A stretch of 54,972 bases of DNA from Streptomyces hoynatensis (GTDB taxonomy: Bacteria > Actinomycetota > Actinomycetes > Streptomycetales > Streptomycetaceae): contig NZ_RBAL01000031.1 in the NCBI RefSeq assembly GCF_003626535.1, forward strand, positions 1 through 54,972, in the 5' to 3' direction. The notes under the pieces were generated by a model. That model ran no database searches. It had not been told where the DNA came from and saw only the letters and a list, made by a program, of their open reading frames with translations. How positions within the stretch are numbered: the stretch's first letter is position 1; every line of letters starts with the position of its first letter. The translations under genes and the position numbers were made by a program. Shown piece by piece: positions 26,032-34,213 of the stretch.

Positions 26032-27555
26032 TCAACGGGTCTTCACACGAGCCGCCGCGCCGGTGAGGGCGCCCACGGCGGCCGTGGCGGCGAGGGCGAA
26101 CAGGGTGGTTTCGATGCCCTGGGCCGTGGAGAGGGCGCCCTCGGCGCGGTTGAGGAACAGGGTGCCGAAGGTGGCGATTCCGACGAGCATGCCGAGCTGG
26201 GTCATCATCGCCGTCAGCCCGCTTGCGTCGCCCGCGTACTCCGGCTTGACCGAGGCCAGGGAGCGGGCGAGCGTCGGGCTGTACGCCAGGCCGAGGCCAA
26301 GGCCGTTGACGCCGAAGAGCAGCAGTATGGCGGGGGTGAGCCCGTCCGCGTCGCGCAGCAGCAGGCCGAGGGAGAGCATCGCCACGGCGGAGATTGCGAA
26401 GCCCAGGGGGGCCAGGGCGGCGTGGCTGCGGGGCGGCAGGAACCTCCAGGACAGGGAGATCGAGCCGAAGGTGATCGCGGTGGGCAGGAAGGAGAGTCCC
26501 GCGCTCAGCGCGCCGTAGTCGAGCCCCTCGGCGGCCTTCGGGCCCTGGATGTGCAGGGAGAACGCGAAGAGGATGCCGGCGTTGATCGCCATGGAGAGGA
26601 AGACCCGGACGGCGGCCGTCGGCATGCCGGGGCTGCGCAGCACCCGCGGGGAGATCAGCGGGGAGCCGCCGCGCCCGGCGAGCCTGGTCTCGAACACGGC
26701 GAAGAGCGCGACGAACAGGGCGCTGGCGGCCAGCGAGACGAAGCACCAGGCGGGCCAGTCCTCTTCCTGCCCCAGCACCAGCGGGACGGTGAACAGCACG
26801 ACGGCGGCGGTCAGCAGGGACAGGCCGGGGAAGTCGAGGCTGCGGGAGCGCTCGGCGCCCGCGGGGCGCTGCAGCGGCAGGGCGCGGCTGCCGAAGGCGA
26901 GCAGGAGCAGGCCGATCGGCAGGTTGACCAGGAAGACGGGCCGCCAGTCCCAGCCGAAGAGGTCGGCGTTGATGAGGACGCCGCCCACGATCTGGCCGGC
27001 GGCGGCGCCGACGGCGAGCACGCCGCCGAAGAGGGCGAGGGCGCGCTGCCTGGCCGAGCCGGAGAAGGTGCGCTGGATGAGGCTGAGGACCTGCGGCAGC
27101 ATCGTGGCCGAGCCGGCGCCCTGGATGAACCTGAACGCGATCAGCTGGCCGGTCGAGGTGGCGAGCCCGCAGGCGAGCGAGGCCGCCGTGAACAGGGCGA
27201 GCCCGGCGAGGAACAGGCGCCCGGGGCCGTACCTGCCGCCCAGCCGCGCGCCGGTGATCAGGAGCACGGCGTAGGAGATCGTGTAGCCGGATATGACCAG
27301 CTGGAGCTGGCCGCCGGTGGCCCCGAGGTCCGCCTGGACGGTGGGGGCCGCGACGTTAACGATGAACACGTCAAGCAGGGCCATGAACTGCCCGATGAGG
27401 ACGATGGCGAGCAGCGCCCCCGGGCGGCCCTGTGGCCTGGCCAGGCCGGGGTCCGCGGGATGTCCCGGGGCGGCCCCGCGGGTCGCCCCGGGGCCGGGGC
27501 GCGCGGCGGAGGGCCCCGGCGGAGGGGTGGTCGACGGGGTGGGTGCGGTGGTCAT
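26032..27555 (-). CDS. MFS exporter, DHA2 (EmrB/QacA) family
   Basis: 507 residues from the ATG at 27553-27555; the longer frame from 27621 would run through the promoter. After a proline-rich tail of about 45 residues come about 14 membrane helices. Signatures: ALLDVFIVNVAAPTVQADLG (motif D1 of DHA2 pumps), ITGARLGGRYGPGRLFLAGL (motif A), LIAFRFIQGAGSATMLPQVL (motif B) and VGAAAGQIVGGVLINADLFG with WDWRPVFLVNLPIG (motif C region). It probably exports drugs or a metabolite using the proton gradient. Divergent from an MmyB-like regulator with an inverted repeat between, so that regulator probably controls it. Confidence 0.88.
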   Translation of the reverse strand: MTTAPTPSTTPPPGPSAARPGPGATRGAAPGHPADPGLARPQGRPGALLAIVLIGQFMALLDVFIVNVAAPTVQADLGATGGQLQLVISGYTISYAVLLITGARLGGRYGPGRLFLAGLALFTAASLACGLATSTGQLIAFRFIQGAGSATMLPQVLSLIQRTFSGSARQRALALFGGVLAVGAAAGQIVGGVLINADLFGWDWRPVFLVNLPIGLLLLAFGSRALPLQRPAGAERSRSLDFPGLSLLTAAVVLFTVPLVLGQEEDWPAWCFVSLAASALFVALFAVFETRLAGRGGSPLISPRVLRSPGMPTAAVRVFLSMAINAGILFAFSLHIQGPKAAEGLDYGALSAGLSFLPTAITFGSISLSWRFLPPRSHAALAPLGFAISAVAMLSLGLLLRDADGLTPAILLLFGVNGLGLGLAYSPTLARSLASVKPEYAGDASGLTAMMTQLGMLVGIATFGTLFLNRAEGALSTAQGIETTLFALAATAAVGALTGAAARVKTR

Positions 27556-27578
27556 GGGCTCAGGATGCGAGCGTTCCG

Positions 27579-27611
27579 GTACCAGTAATGAGAGCCCGGT
27601 GATACTGGTAC
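27579..27611. promoter_or_regulatory. Candidate operator between MFS exporter and regulator
   Basis: GTACCAGTA (27579-27587) and TACTGGTAC (27603-27611) are exact reverse complements with centres 24 bp apart, in the 113-bp divergent gap. A GATACT at 27601-27606 could be the -10 of the regulator gene, so binding there would block transcription both ways. Confidence 0.55.
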
Positions 27612-27668
27612 TGACAGACACCTGGCTGCCGCGCCGCGCGCGGGCAGACTGAGGACGTGGGAGCGATC

Positions 27669-28532
27669 GTGACGACTGTGCACCGCCCGGCGGCCGACCG
27701 GCGCCGCCCGGAGCTGGCTTCCTTCCTGCGCAGCAGGCGGGCCAGGATCAGCCCGCAGGACGTCGGGCTGCCCCCGGGGCCGCGGCGGCGGACGCCGGGG
27801 CTGCGCCGCGAGGAGGTCGCCCAGCTCGCCGGGGTGGGCGTCACCTGGTACACGTGGCTGGAGCAGGGCCGGCCGATCAACGCCAGCGCCCAGGTGCTGG
27901 ACGCGGTGTCCCGCACGCTGCGGCTCGACCCGACCGAGCGCGAGCACCTGTACCAGCTGGCCGGGGTGCCCTTCGTCTCCCCGGCGGGCGGCCCGGCGGA
28001 CGCGGCCGGGGTGAGCGAGGACGTGCAGCGGGTCCTCGACGCGCTGAACCCGCTGCCCGCGGTCGTCTACAACAGCCGCTACGACGTGCTCGGGGACAAC
28101 GCGACGTACCACACGCTGTTCGCGCCGCCCGGCTGGCCGCGGGAGGCGCCGCGGAACGTGCTGCGGGCGCTGTTCACCGCGGAGCCGACGCGGTGCCCGC
28201 TGGTGTTCCGCGACTCCGAGCTGAAGATCATGGTGGCCACGACGCGGGCGGCCTACGGCAGGCATGTGGGCGACCCGGTCTGGGAGCGTTTCGTGGCCGA
28301 TCTGTCCCTGGCCAGCCCGGAGTTCGCCGGGTTGTGGGCGAGCGGGGACGTGGTGCCGCCCGGCCCGAGAACCAAGACCTTCCGGCACGAGGAGGAGGGC
28401 CTGATCCGGCTGCGCTCGGAGTCGCTTTCCGTGAACGGCATGCCCGAGGCCAGGCTGGTCGTGTACATCCCGGCCGACGAGGACTCGCGGGCGAAGGTGG
28501 AGCGGCTGAGCGCGCAGGCCGTGGTGCGCTGA
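27669..28532 (+). CDS. XRE-type regulator with MmyB-like ligand-binding domain
   Basis: 287 residues from the GTG at 27669 (GGGAG upstream); a GTG at 27657 is an alternative. The N-terminal helix-turn-helix has the usual start of this group, LASFLRSRRARISPQDVGLP and RRRTPGLRREEVAQLAGVGV, then TWYTWLEQGR. The C-terminal ~180 residues are the MmyB-type PAS-like domain (LNPLPAVVYNSRYDVLGDN, FVADLSLASPEFAGLW, RLRSESLSVNG), known in one family member to bind a fatty-acid-like ligand. Divergent from the DHA2 exporter, which it most likely represses. Confidence 0.88.
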   Translation: MTTVHRPAADRRRPELASFLRSRRARISPQDVGLPPGPRRRTPGLRREEVAQLAGVGVTWYTWLEQGRPINASAQVLDAVSRTLRLDPTEREHLYQLAGVPFVSPAGGPADAAGVSEDVQRVLDALNPLPAVVYNSRYDVLGDNATYHTLFAPPGWPREAPRNVLRALFTAEPTRCPLVFRDSELKIMVATTRAAYGRHVGDPVWERFVADLSLASPEFAGLWASGDVVPPGPRTKTFRHEEEGLIRLRSESLSVNGMPEARLVVYIPADEDSRAKVERLSAQAVVR

Positions 28533-28728
28533 CCGCGTCAGGTTGGGCGGGGCGGCCGGGTGGGCCGCCGTCCCTGGGCCCGCCGGGCCTGTCGGCCGGG
28601 GCGGGGCGGCCGGGGCGGCCCGCCGTCCGTGAGCGTGACGCGCCCGGGGCGGCCGGCGGGGCGTCCGCGGGTGGGTGGCACGGGCCCCGGCCGGGTCCGG
28701 CCGGGGAGGACCGCCGGGTGCGCGCCGG

Positions 28729-29418
28729 CTATACGTCGTCGCCGAGGACCGGCTCGGGCAGGGAGCCGGCGTTGTGCTCCAGCAGGCGCCAGCCGCGGAT
28801 GCTCTCGCCGAGGACCGACCAGCAGCAGTTGGACAGCCCGCCCAGGGCCTCCCAGCTGCGCGGGGGCAGGCCGAGCAGGCGGCCGATCGTGGTGCGGATG
28901 GTGCCGCCGTGGCTGACGACGACGAGCACCCCGCCCGGGGGGAGCTTCTCCGCGGCCCGCTCCACCAGCGGGGCCGCCCGGTCGGCGACCTCGGTCTCCA
29001 GCTCGCCGCCGCCGCGCCGGACCGGCTCGCCGCGCTTCCAGGCCGCGTACTGCTCGCCGAAGCGGGCCATGATCTCCTCGTGCGTCAGGCCCTGCCAGGC
29101 CCCGGCGTACGTCTCCCGCAGGCCCTCCTCGTGGGTCACCGCGAGGCCGGTGAGGGCCGCGAGCTCGGCCGCCGTGTCGCGGGTGCGGCGCAGGTCGGAG
29201 GAGAGGATGGCGTGCGGGGACAGCGTCGCCAGGAGCCGGGCCGAGTGCCTGGCCTGGGCCCGGCCCGTCTCGGTGAGGTCGATGTCCGTGGTGCCCTGGA
29301 AGCGGTGCTCCAGGTTCCACGCCGTCTGGCCGTGGCGCCAGAGCACGATCCGCCGCGGGCCGCCCGGCCTGGGGGCGCCGTCGCCGGGGGCGCCGCCGTC
29401 GCCGGGGGCACCGGCCAC
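28729..29418 (-). CDS. Histidine phosphatase (phosphoglycerate-mutase superfamily)
   Basis: 229 residues. The catalytic RHG is in RIVLWRHGQTAWNLEHRFQG (about residues 23-42), the second Arg in LSSDLRRTRDTA, the proton-donor Glu in LRETYAGAWQGLTHEE, and the second His in VLVVVSHGGTIRTT, so the active site is complete. Substrates in the family range from sugar phosphates to nucleotides and phospho-proteins; here it follows rsfS by eight bases, a position conserved in Streptomyces. The first ~20 residues are a glycine/proline-rich tail. Cytoplasmic, probably cotranscribed with rsfS. Confidence 0.88.
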   Translation of the reverse strand: MAGAPGDGGAPGDGAPRPGGPRRIVLWRHGQTAWNLEHRFQGTTDIDLTETGRAQARHSARLLATLSPHAILSSDLRRTRDTAAELAALTGLAVTHEEGLRETYAGAWQGLTHEEIMARFGEQYAAWKRGEPVRRGGGELETEVADRAAPLVERAAEKLPPGGVLVVVSHGGTIRTTIGRLLGLPPRSWEALGGLSNCCWSVLGESIRGWRLLEHNAGSLPEPVLGDDV

Positions 29419-29426
29419 GCCGCCGC

Positions 29427-29876
29427 TCAGCTGAGCTCACCGCCCGCCGCGCCGTCCCCGGCGGGGCCGCCCTGCTGCTCGGCGTGCGCGGCCGCCCTGC
29501 CCCTGGTGGCCTTGGCGTCCTCGGGCAGGTCGATCTCCGGGCAGTCCTTCCAGAGCCGCTCCAGGGCGTAGAACACGCGCTCCTCCGCGTGCTGGACGTG
29601 CACGACGACGTCGACGTAGTCCAGCAGGACCCAGCGGCCGTCGCGCTCGCCCTCGCGCCGGGCGGGCTTGGCGCCGAGCTCGGCGAGCAGCCGCTCCTCG
29701 ATGCCGTCCACGATGGACTTGACCTGCCTGTCGCTGGGCGCGGAGGCGAGCAGGAAGGCGTCGGTGATGGCGAGGACGTCGCTGACGTCGTACGCGATGA
29801 TGTCGTGCGCAAGCTTGTCGGCGGCGGCCTGGGCGGCCGTCTCGATCAGGGCGGTGGCGCGGTCCGTAGCGGTCAC
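29427..29876 (-). CDS. rsfS: Ribosomal silencing factor RsfS
   Basis: 149 residues from the GTG at 29874-29876 (VTATDRATALIETAAQAAAD); the frame is open further upstream but that part is unlike the family. Core motifs DIIAYDVSDVLAITDAFLLA, RQVKSIVDGIEERL and GRWVLLDYVDVVVHVQHAEE, with FYALERLW, are characteristic of RsfS/Iojap. It binds ribosomal protein L14 and blocks subunit joining under nutrient limitation. The C-terminus is extended by a low-complexity tail. It stands downstream of nadD and the LCP gene, the usual order in actinomycetes. Confidence 0.92.
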   Translation of the reverse strand: MTATDRATALIETAAQAAADKLAHDIIAYDVSDVLAITDAFLLASAPSDRQVKSIVDGIEERLLAELGAKPARREGERDGRWVLLDYVDVVVHVQHAEERVFYALERLWKDCPEIDLPEDAKATRGRAAAHAEQQGGPAGDGAAGGELS

Positions 29877-30020
29877 AGGTGCGGTGGTCTCCTCGGGATC
29901 TTCCTTTGGGCGGCTGCCCGCCGGCGCGCGCGGTGGGCGCCGGGCCACGGCCGCGTGGCGGGACGGTCATGGCGCGGTGAGGGCACGGTCACGGGACAGC
30001 GTCTCACGCCCCGCTGACAG

Positions 30021-32006
30021 TCACTCGCCATAATCCTCGCCCAGCACGATTGTCACATCGGCATTTCCGGCGCCGTCGCCCTGGGTCACGGCCTCCTCGG
30101 GCAGCCCCAGGGTGCGGGCGGCCTCCAGGGCGGTGTCGCGGAAGGCGTCGGCGGTGTAGGTCACGGCGGACTCCGCGGCGGTCTCGTCGGCCGCGCGGCT
30201 GTCCACGACCGTGAACCCGCCGTTGACCAGGGTGATCCGCACGTTCTCCGCGGCGTCCCCGCCGCTCGCGTCGCGGACGGCGACGCGGGGGGCCGCATCC
30301 TCCTGCGCGGCCTCGTCCACGGTGCCGCCCAGCACGTCGGCGACCAGCCCGTCGGCCGTCTCGTCACTGAGCGTGCCGTCCTGCTCCACGGGCAGGGGGG
30401 TGGTCTCGTACGCGTCGTCCTGCGCGTAGCCGGCGAGCCTGGCGAGGCTGGCGCCGAGCTGCTCCTCGCTCAGCGAGGGGTCGACGATCTGGTGGAGGGC
30501 CTGCACCACGCGGGTGGCGCTGGTCTCCGTGGTGGGCATGTGCTCCAGCACCCCCTGCATCACCTGGCCGAAGCGCTGCAGCTGGGCGCCGGCCGGCTCG
30601 CCCTCGGCCCGGTAGGTGGCGTACGCCACGGCCTCGGGTCCGCCCAGTTCGACGTCCTGGCCGCGCGGCACGAGCGGCTCGCCGCCGCCCTCGCCCGGCA
30701 CCTCGGCGTCGGTGTCCAGGCTGATGCCGCCGACCGCGTCCACCAGGATCTCCAGGTAGGGGGTGTCCAGCCGCCAGGTGCCGGAGATCGGTGCGCCCAG
30801 CAGGCTGCCGAGGGCGTCCCTGACCGGTCCCGCGCCCTCGTCGGCGACGGCCTGGCCGAGCGTGGTGGCCTCCTCGCCCTCCGGGGTGACCTGGAGCTCG
30901 TTGGGCACCAGCAGGGTGGTGCCCGCCCCCTCGCCCTCGTTGGCGACGAGCAGGGCCGTGGCGGTCTCCTCGGAGTCGGTGGGCCGCAGGTGGACGACGA
31001 TGACGTCGCGCCGGTCGCCGGCCGCGGCGCCGTCGCCGGAGGAGTCGGGCCCGGGCACGCCGGGCAGCCGGCCGGTGGCCCACAGGGCGCCGGTGCCGCC
31101 GAGGACGGCGAGGATCAGCACAACGACCAGCAGGCGGCGCCGGTTGCGTCCGCGGCGCTTGGCCTCCTCGCGGCGCTCGGTGCGGCTCTCGGTGAACTTC
31201 AGCCAGTCGATGACGTCTTCGGAGGACTCGTTCTCCTCGTCGACGAACGCGAACTGCTCGGTGCGGTAGCCCTCTTGGTCCTCCCCGGGCCCGCCGGGCG
31301 CGCCGGGCCGCCCGGGTCCGCCGGGCCGCCCGGGTCCGCCGGGCTGCCCAGTTCCGCCGGGTCCGCCGGGTCCGCCGGGGCCGCTCGCTGCCCCGGGGCC
31401 GCCCGGGTTCGGGCCGCCGGGGGCGCCGGGTTGGGGCCCCGGGTGCGGCGGGGCGGGGCGTTGCGGGGGAACGGCGGGCTGCGGCCCGGTGCCCTGGTCC
31501 CAGCCGGCGCCTCCCGGGGCGGGGGCCTGGTACGGGGCGCCAGGTCCCGGGCCGTAGGGGGCGGCCGGCGGCGCGGGGGCGGCGGCCTGCCGGGGCGGGG
31601 CGGGCGGCACGGCCTGCTGGGAGCCCGTGCCGTAGTCGTAGCCGCCGAAGTACCCGTCCTGCGTGAGGTCCTGGACGGGGGGCTGCTCCCCGGTGCCCTG
31701 GTCGTAGCCCTGGTAGCCGGGGCGCGCCGGGCCGGACGGCGCCCCGTAGCCGGGGTCCCGGTAGCCGGAGGGGTCCTGATATCCCGACGGGTCCTGATAG
31801 CCGGGGGGCGGCGCCTGGGGGCTCGCGGGGTACGGGTAGCCGCCGTAGCCGGGGTCCGGCCGCGGCGGCCCGGCCTGCTGCCCCTGCCCGCCTGGCCCCG
31901 GCCCCTGGGGGTGGCCCGGCCGGCCGTCCGGCGGCGTGCGGTACAGCGGGCGGCCGTACTCGTCGTAGCCGTAGACCTGCCCGTACGGGTCCTGCCCGTC
32001 GTTCAC
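30021..32006 (-). CDS. LytR-CpsA-Psr family protein with long cytoplasmic tail and LytR_C domain
   Basis: 661 residues from a GTG, 23 bases after nadD. About residues 1-255 are Pro/Gly/Tyr-rich and disordered (repeats such as GYQDPSGYQDPSGYRDPGYG). A membrane helix (LLVVVLILAVLGGTGALWA) lies near 290-310. The extracytoplasmic LCP-like domain (about 335-500) keeps the fold signatures YLEILVDAVGGISLD and PEAVAYATYR; a LytR_C domain ends the protein (VRITLVNGGFTVVDSRAAD). LCP enzymes transfer lipid-linked wall polymers to peptidoglycan. The usual catalytic arginines look altered: PNEL where PRD is typical, and AQLQRFGQ in place of DxxRxxRQ. By position it is probably the counterpart of S. coelicolor PdtA, as I recall it; it could act on the polymer made by the 40-51 kb genes. 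Confidence 0.8.
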   Translation of the reverse strand: MNDGQDPYGQVYGYDEYGRPLYRTPPDGRPGHPQGPGPGGQGQQAGPPRPDPGYGGYPYPASPQAPPPGYQDPSGYQDPSGYRDPGYGAPSGPARPGYQGYDQGTGEQPPVQDLTQDGYFGGYDYGTGSQQAVPPAPPRQAAAPAPPAAPYGPGPGAPYQAPAPGGAGWDQGTGPQPAVPPQRPAPPHPGPQPGAPGGPNPGGPGAASGPGGPGGPGGTGQPGGPGRPGGPGRPGAPGGPGEDQEGYRTEQFAFVDEENESSEDVIDWLKFTESRTERREEAKRRGRNRRRLLVVVLILAVLGGTGALWATGRLPGVPGPDSSGDGAAAGDRRDVIVVHLRPTDSEETATALLVANEGEGAGTTLLVPNELQVTPEGEEATTLGQAVADEGAGPVRDALGSLLGAPISGTWRLDTPYLEILVDAVGGISLDTDAEVPGEGGGEPLVPRGQDVELGGPEAVAYATYRAEGEPAGAQLQRFGQVMQGVLEHMPTTETSATRVVQALHQIVDPSLSEEQLGASLARLAGYAQDDAYETTPLPVEQDGTLSDETADGLVADVLGGTVDEAAQEDAAPRVAVRDASGGDAAENVRITLVNGGFTVVDSRAADETAAESAVTYTADAFRDTALEAARTLGLPEEAVTQGDGAGNADVTIVLGEDYGE

Positions 32007-32029
32007 CAGTGCCGCCCCTTCCGCGCGCT

Positions 32030-32659
32030 CTAGCCCGTTCCGTCCGCCGGAGGCAGATCCCGGTACAGGTGACGCTTGTTGATGTAACGCACCACCCCGT
32101 CCGGCACCAGATACCAGACCGGGTCGCCGCGCGCGACCCGCTCCCGGCAGTCCGTGGAGGAGATGGCCAGCGCCGGCACCTCCACCAGCGAGACGCCGCC
32201 GCCGGGCAGCCCCGGGTCGGCGAGGTGGTGTCCCGGCCTGGTGACCCCGATGAAGTGGGCGAGCGAGAACAGTTCCGCCGCGTCCCGCCAGCCCAGGATC
32301 TGCGCCAGCGCGTCGGCCCCCGTGATGAAGAACAGGTCCGCGTCCTCGTTCGCCGCCCGCAGGTCGCGCAGCGTGTCGATGGTGTACGTCTTGCCGCCGC
32401 GGTCGATGTCGATGCGGCTGACGGAGAACTGCGGGTTGGAGGCGGTCGCGATGACCGTCATGAGATACCGGTCCTCGGCGGCGGAGACCTGCCGGTGCTC
32501 CTTCTGCCAGGGCTGCCCGGTCGGCACGAAGACGACCTCGTCGAGGCCGAACCTGGCCGCCACCTCGCTGGCGGCCACCAGGTGCCCGTGGTGAACGGGG
32601 TCGAAGGTGCCGCCCATGACGCCGAGGCGCCGCTTGCCGGTACCTATCGGGTCTCGCAT
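32030..32659 (-). CDS. nadD: Nicotinate-nucleotide adenylyltransferase
   Basis: 209 residues from the ATG at 32657-32659 (MRDPIGTGKRRLGVMGGTFD). The nucleotidyltransferase signature GGTFDPVHHGHL binds ATP, and the C-terminal ISSTDCRERVARGDPVWYLV is the ISSTxxR motif. FFITGADALAQILGW is also typical of NadD. It makes deamido-NAD from nicotinate mononucleotide and ATP in NAD synthesis. The small membrane gene ends 12 bases upstream; the LCP and rsfS genes follow, so these are likely one operon. Confidence 0.95.
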   Translation of the reverse strand: MRDPIGTGKRRLGVMGGTFDPVHHGHLVAASEVAARFGLDEVVFVPTGQPWQKEHRQVSAAEDRYLMTVIATASNPQFSVSRIDIDRGGKTYTIDTLRDLRAANEDADLFFITGADALAQILGWRDAAELFSLAHFIGVTRPGHHLADPGLPGGGVSLVEVPALAISSTDCRERVARGDPVWYLVPDGVVRYINKRHLYRDLPPADGTG

Positions 32660-32670
32660 GGGGACGTACC

Positions 32671-32841
32671 CTAACGGTCCCGGTTGAGCCGCGTAACGAC
32701 CCACAGCAGCAGGAGCAGTGCGGCCAGGGCGCCGATGCCGATGCCGTACGCGTTGAGGCTGTCGTGGCCGTGGCCGCCCTCCTCCTCGGCGAGGCTGGTC
32801 AGGAGGGTCTCGGCGGCCGGTGAGGCGAGGAGCGGAGTCAT
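32671..32841 (-). CDS. Small single-span membrane protein upstream of nadD
   Basis: 56 residues: MTPLLASPAAETLLTSLAEE, a short His/Gly/acidic stretch (EEGGHGHDS), then a single helix (AYGIGIGALAALLLLLWVV) and a basic end TRLNRDR. The TAG stop lies 12 bases before the nadD start, same strand, so it belongs to the same transcript. The position and clean architecture look like a conserved actinomycete small protein; function unknown. Confidence 0.65.
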   Translation of the reverse strand: MTPLLASPAAETLLTSLAEEEGGHGHDSLNAYGIGIGALAALLLLLWVVTRLNRDR

Positions 32842-33004
32842 GAGCTGCCTATCGGAACTCTCGGGAACATGGCGGACTGCTGAAACGTAGGGTCATCGTA
32901 AGCGGAGTGGTCGGCCGCGGCCTCTTGCCCCCGCCCCTCCCGTGCGGTGGGGTGGTGACACGGCGGCGGCGCGAGGAAGCCGGCCGCGCGTCTGGAGGGG
33001 ACCC

Positions 33005-34213
33005 ATGACCGAGAGCACCGGCCACGGCACGGAGAGCGGCCGGGAGGCCGAGGGCGCGGCGGGATGCGGGCCGCGCCGGGAGCGGCGGCGTTTCCCCGGC
33101 ATCTCCTCGCGGGCCTGGGAGCACCCCTCGGACCGTTCCGCGCTGGTCGCCCTGCGCAAGCTGACCGGTTTCGACACGGTGTTCAGGACGCTCAGCGGGA
33201 TGCTGCCCGAGCGCAGCCTGCGGTTGCTGTTCCTCTCCGACTCGGTCCGGGTCGGCGAGCGGCAGTTCACGCACCTGCACGAGCTGCTGCTCGACGCGTG
33301 CTACGTGCTCGACGCGGACAAGGTCCCCCCGATGTACGTCACGCAGGACCCGGTGCCCCACGCGATGTGCGTGGGCCTCGACCAGCCCGTGATCGTGCTC
33401 ACCACCGGGCTCGTCGAGCTGCTCGACGAGGAGGAGATGCGGGTCGCGATCGGGCACGAGGTGGGCCACGCGCTCTCCGGCCACGCCGTGTACCGCACGC
33501 TCCTGCTGTTCCTGACCAGGGTTGCCGTCCGCGTCGCCTGGATTCCGCTGGGGAACGTGGCGGTCGGCGCGATCGTCGGCGCGCTGCGCGAGTGGTTCCG
33601 CACGTCGGAGCTGTCCGCGGACCGGGCCGGGCTGCTGGCCGGGCAGGACCCGCAGGTCTCGCTGCGCGCCCTGATGAAGCTCGCCGGCGGCAACCACCTG
33701 CACGAGATGAACGTCGACGCCTTCCTGGAGCAGGCCGACGAGTACGAGGCGGGCGGGGACCTGCGCGACTCGGTGCTGAAGATCCTCAACGTGCTGCCGC
33801 GCACCCACCCGTTCGCGGTGGTGCGGGCCGCCGAGTTGCGCGCCTGGTCCCGGAGCAGGGACTACCAGCGGATCGTGGCGGGGCACTACCCGCGCCGCTC
33901 CGAGGACGCGGACGTCTCGGTCACGGACTCGGTGCGGGAGTCGGCCGGGCAGTTCGCGCGCTCGGTGCGGGCCAGCAGGGACCCGCTGCTGAAGCTGGTC
34001 AGCGACGTGGCCGGCGGCGCGGGCGAACTCGGCGGCCGGCTGCGGAACTTCGCCACCGGCGGCGGGCCGCAGCGGCGCGGGGGCGGCCCGCGCGGGGACG
34101 CGGGCGCTCCGGGCGCGTCGGGGGACCCGGGCGACGCGAGGGACACCGGCGACGCGGGGGACACCGGCGAGGCGGGGGGCGCTAGCGACTCTGGCGGTCG
34201 GCGGGCGGAGTGA
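33005..34213 (+). CDS. M48-family metallopeptidase
   Basis: 402 residues from the ATG at 33005 (GGAGGGG upstream). The zinc-binding HExxH is in VAIGHEVGHALSGHAVYRT (about residues 150-165) and the third ligand in TSELSADRAGLLAGQD. Hydrophobic segments just after the HExxH (LLLFLTRVAVRVAWIPLGNV, AVGAIVGALREW) suggest membrane association. The C-terminal ~60 residues are a Gly/Asp/Ala-rich repeat (GDPGDARDTGDAGDTGEAGG). Likely degrades membrane or envelope proteins. It is the only plus-strand gene within a minus-strand block, and its 3' end overlaps the opposing gene at 34182-35285 by 32 bases. Confidence 0.88.
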   Translation: MTESTGHGTESGREAEGAAGCGPRRERRRFPGISSRAWEHPSDRSALVALRKLTGFDTVFRTLSGMLPERSLRLLFLSDSVRVGERQFTHLHELLLDACYVLDADKVPPMYVTQDPVPHAMCVGLDQPVIVLTTGLVELLDEEEMRVAIGHEVGHALSGHAVYRTLLLFLTRVAVRVAWIPLGNVAVGAIVGALREWFRTSELSADRAGLLAGQDPQVSLRALMKLAGGNHLHEMNVDAFLEQADEYEAGGDLRDSVLKILNVLPRTHPFAVVRAAELRAWSRSRDYQRIVAGHYPRRSEDADVSVTDSVRESAGQFARSVRASRDPLLKLVSDVAGGAGELGGRLRNFATGGGPQRRGGGPRGDAGAPGASGDPGDARDTGDAGDTGEAGGASDSGGRRAE

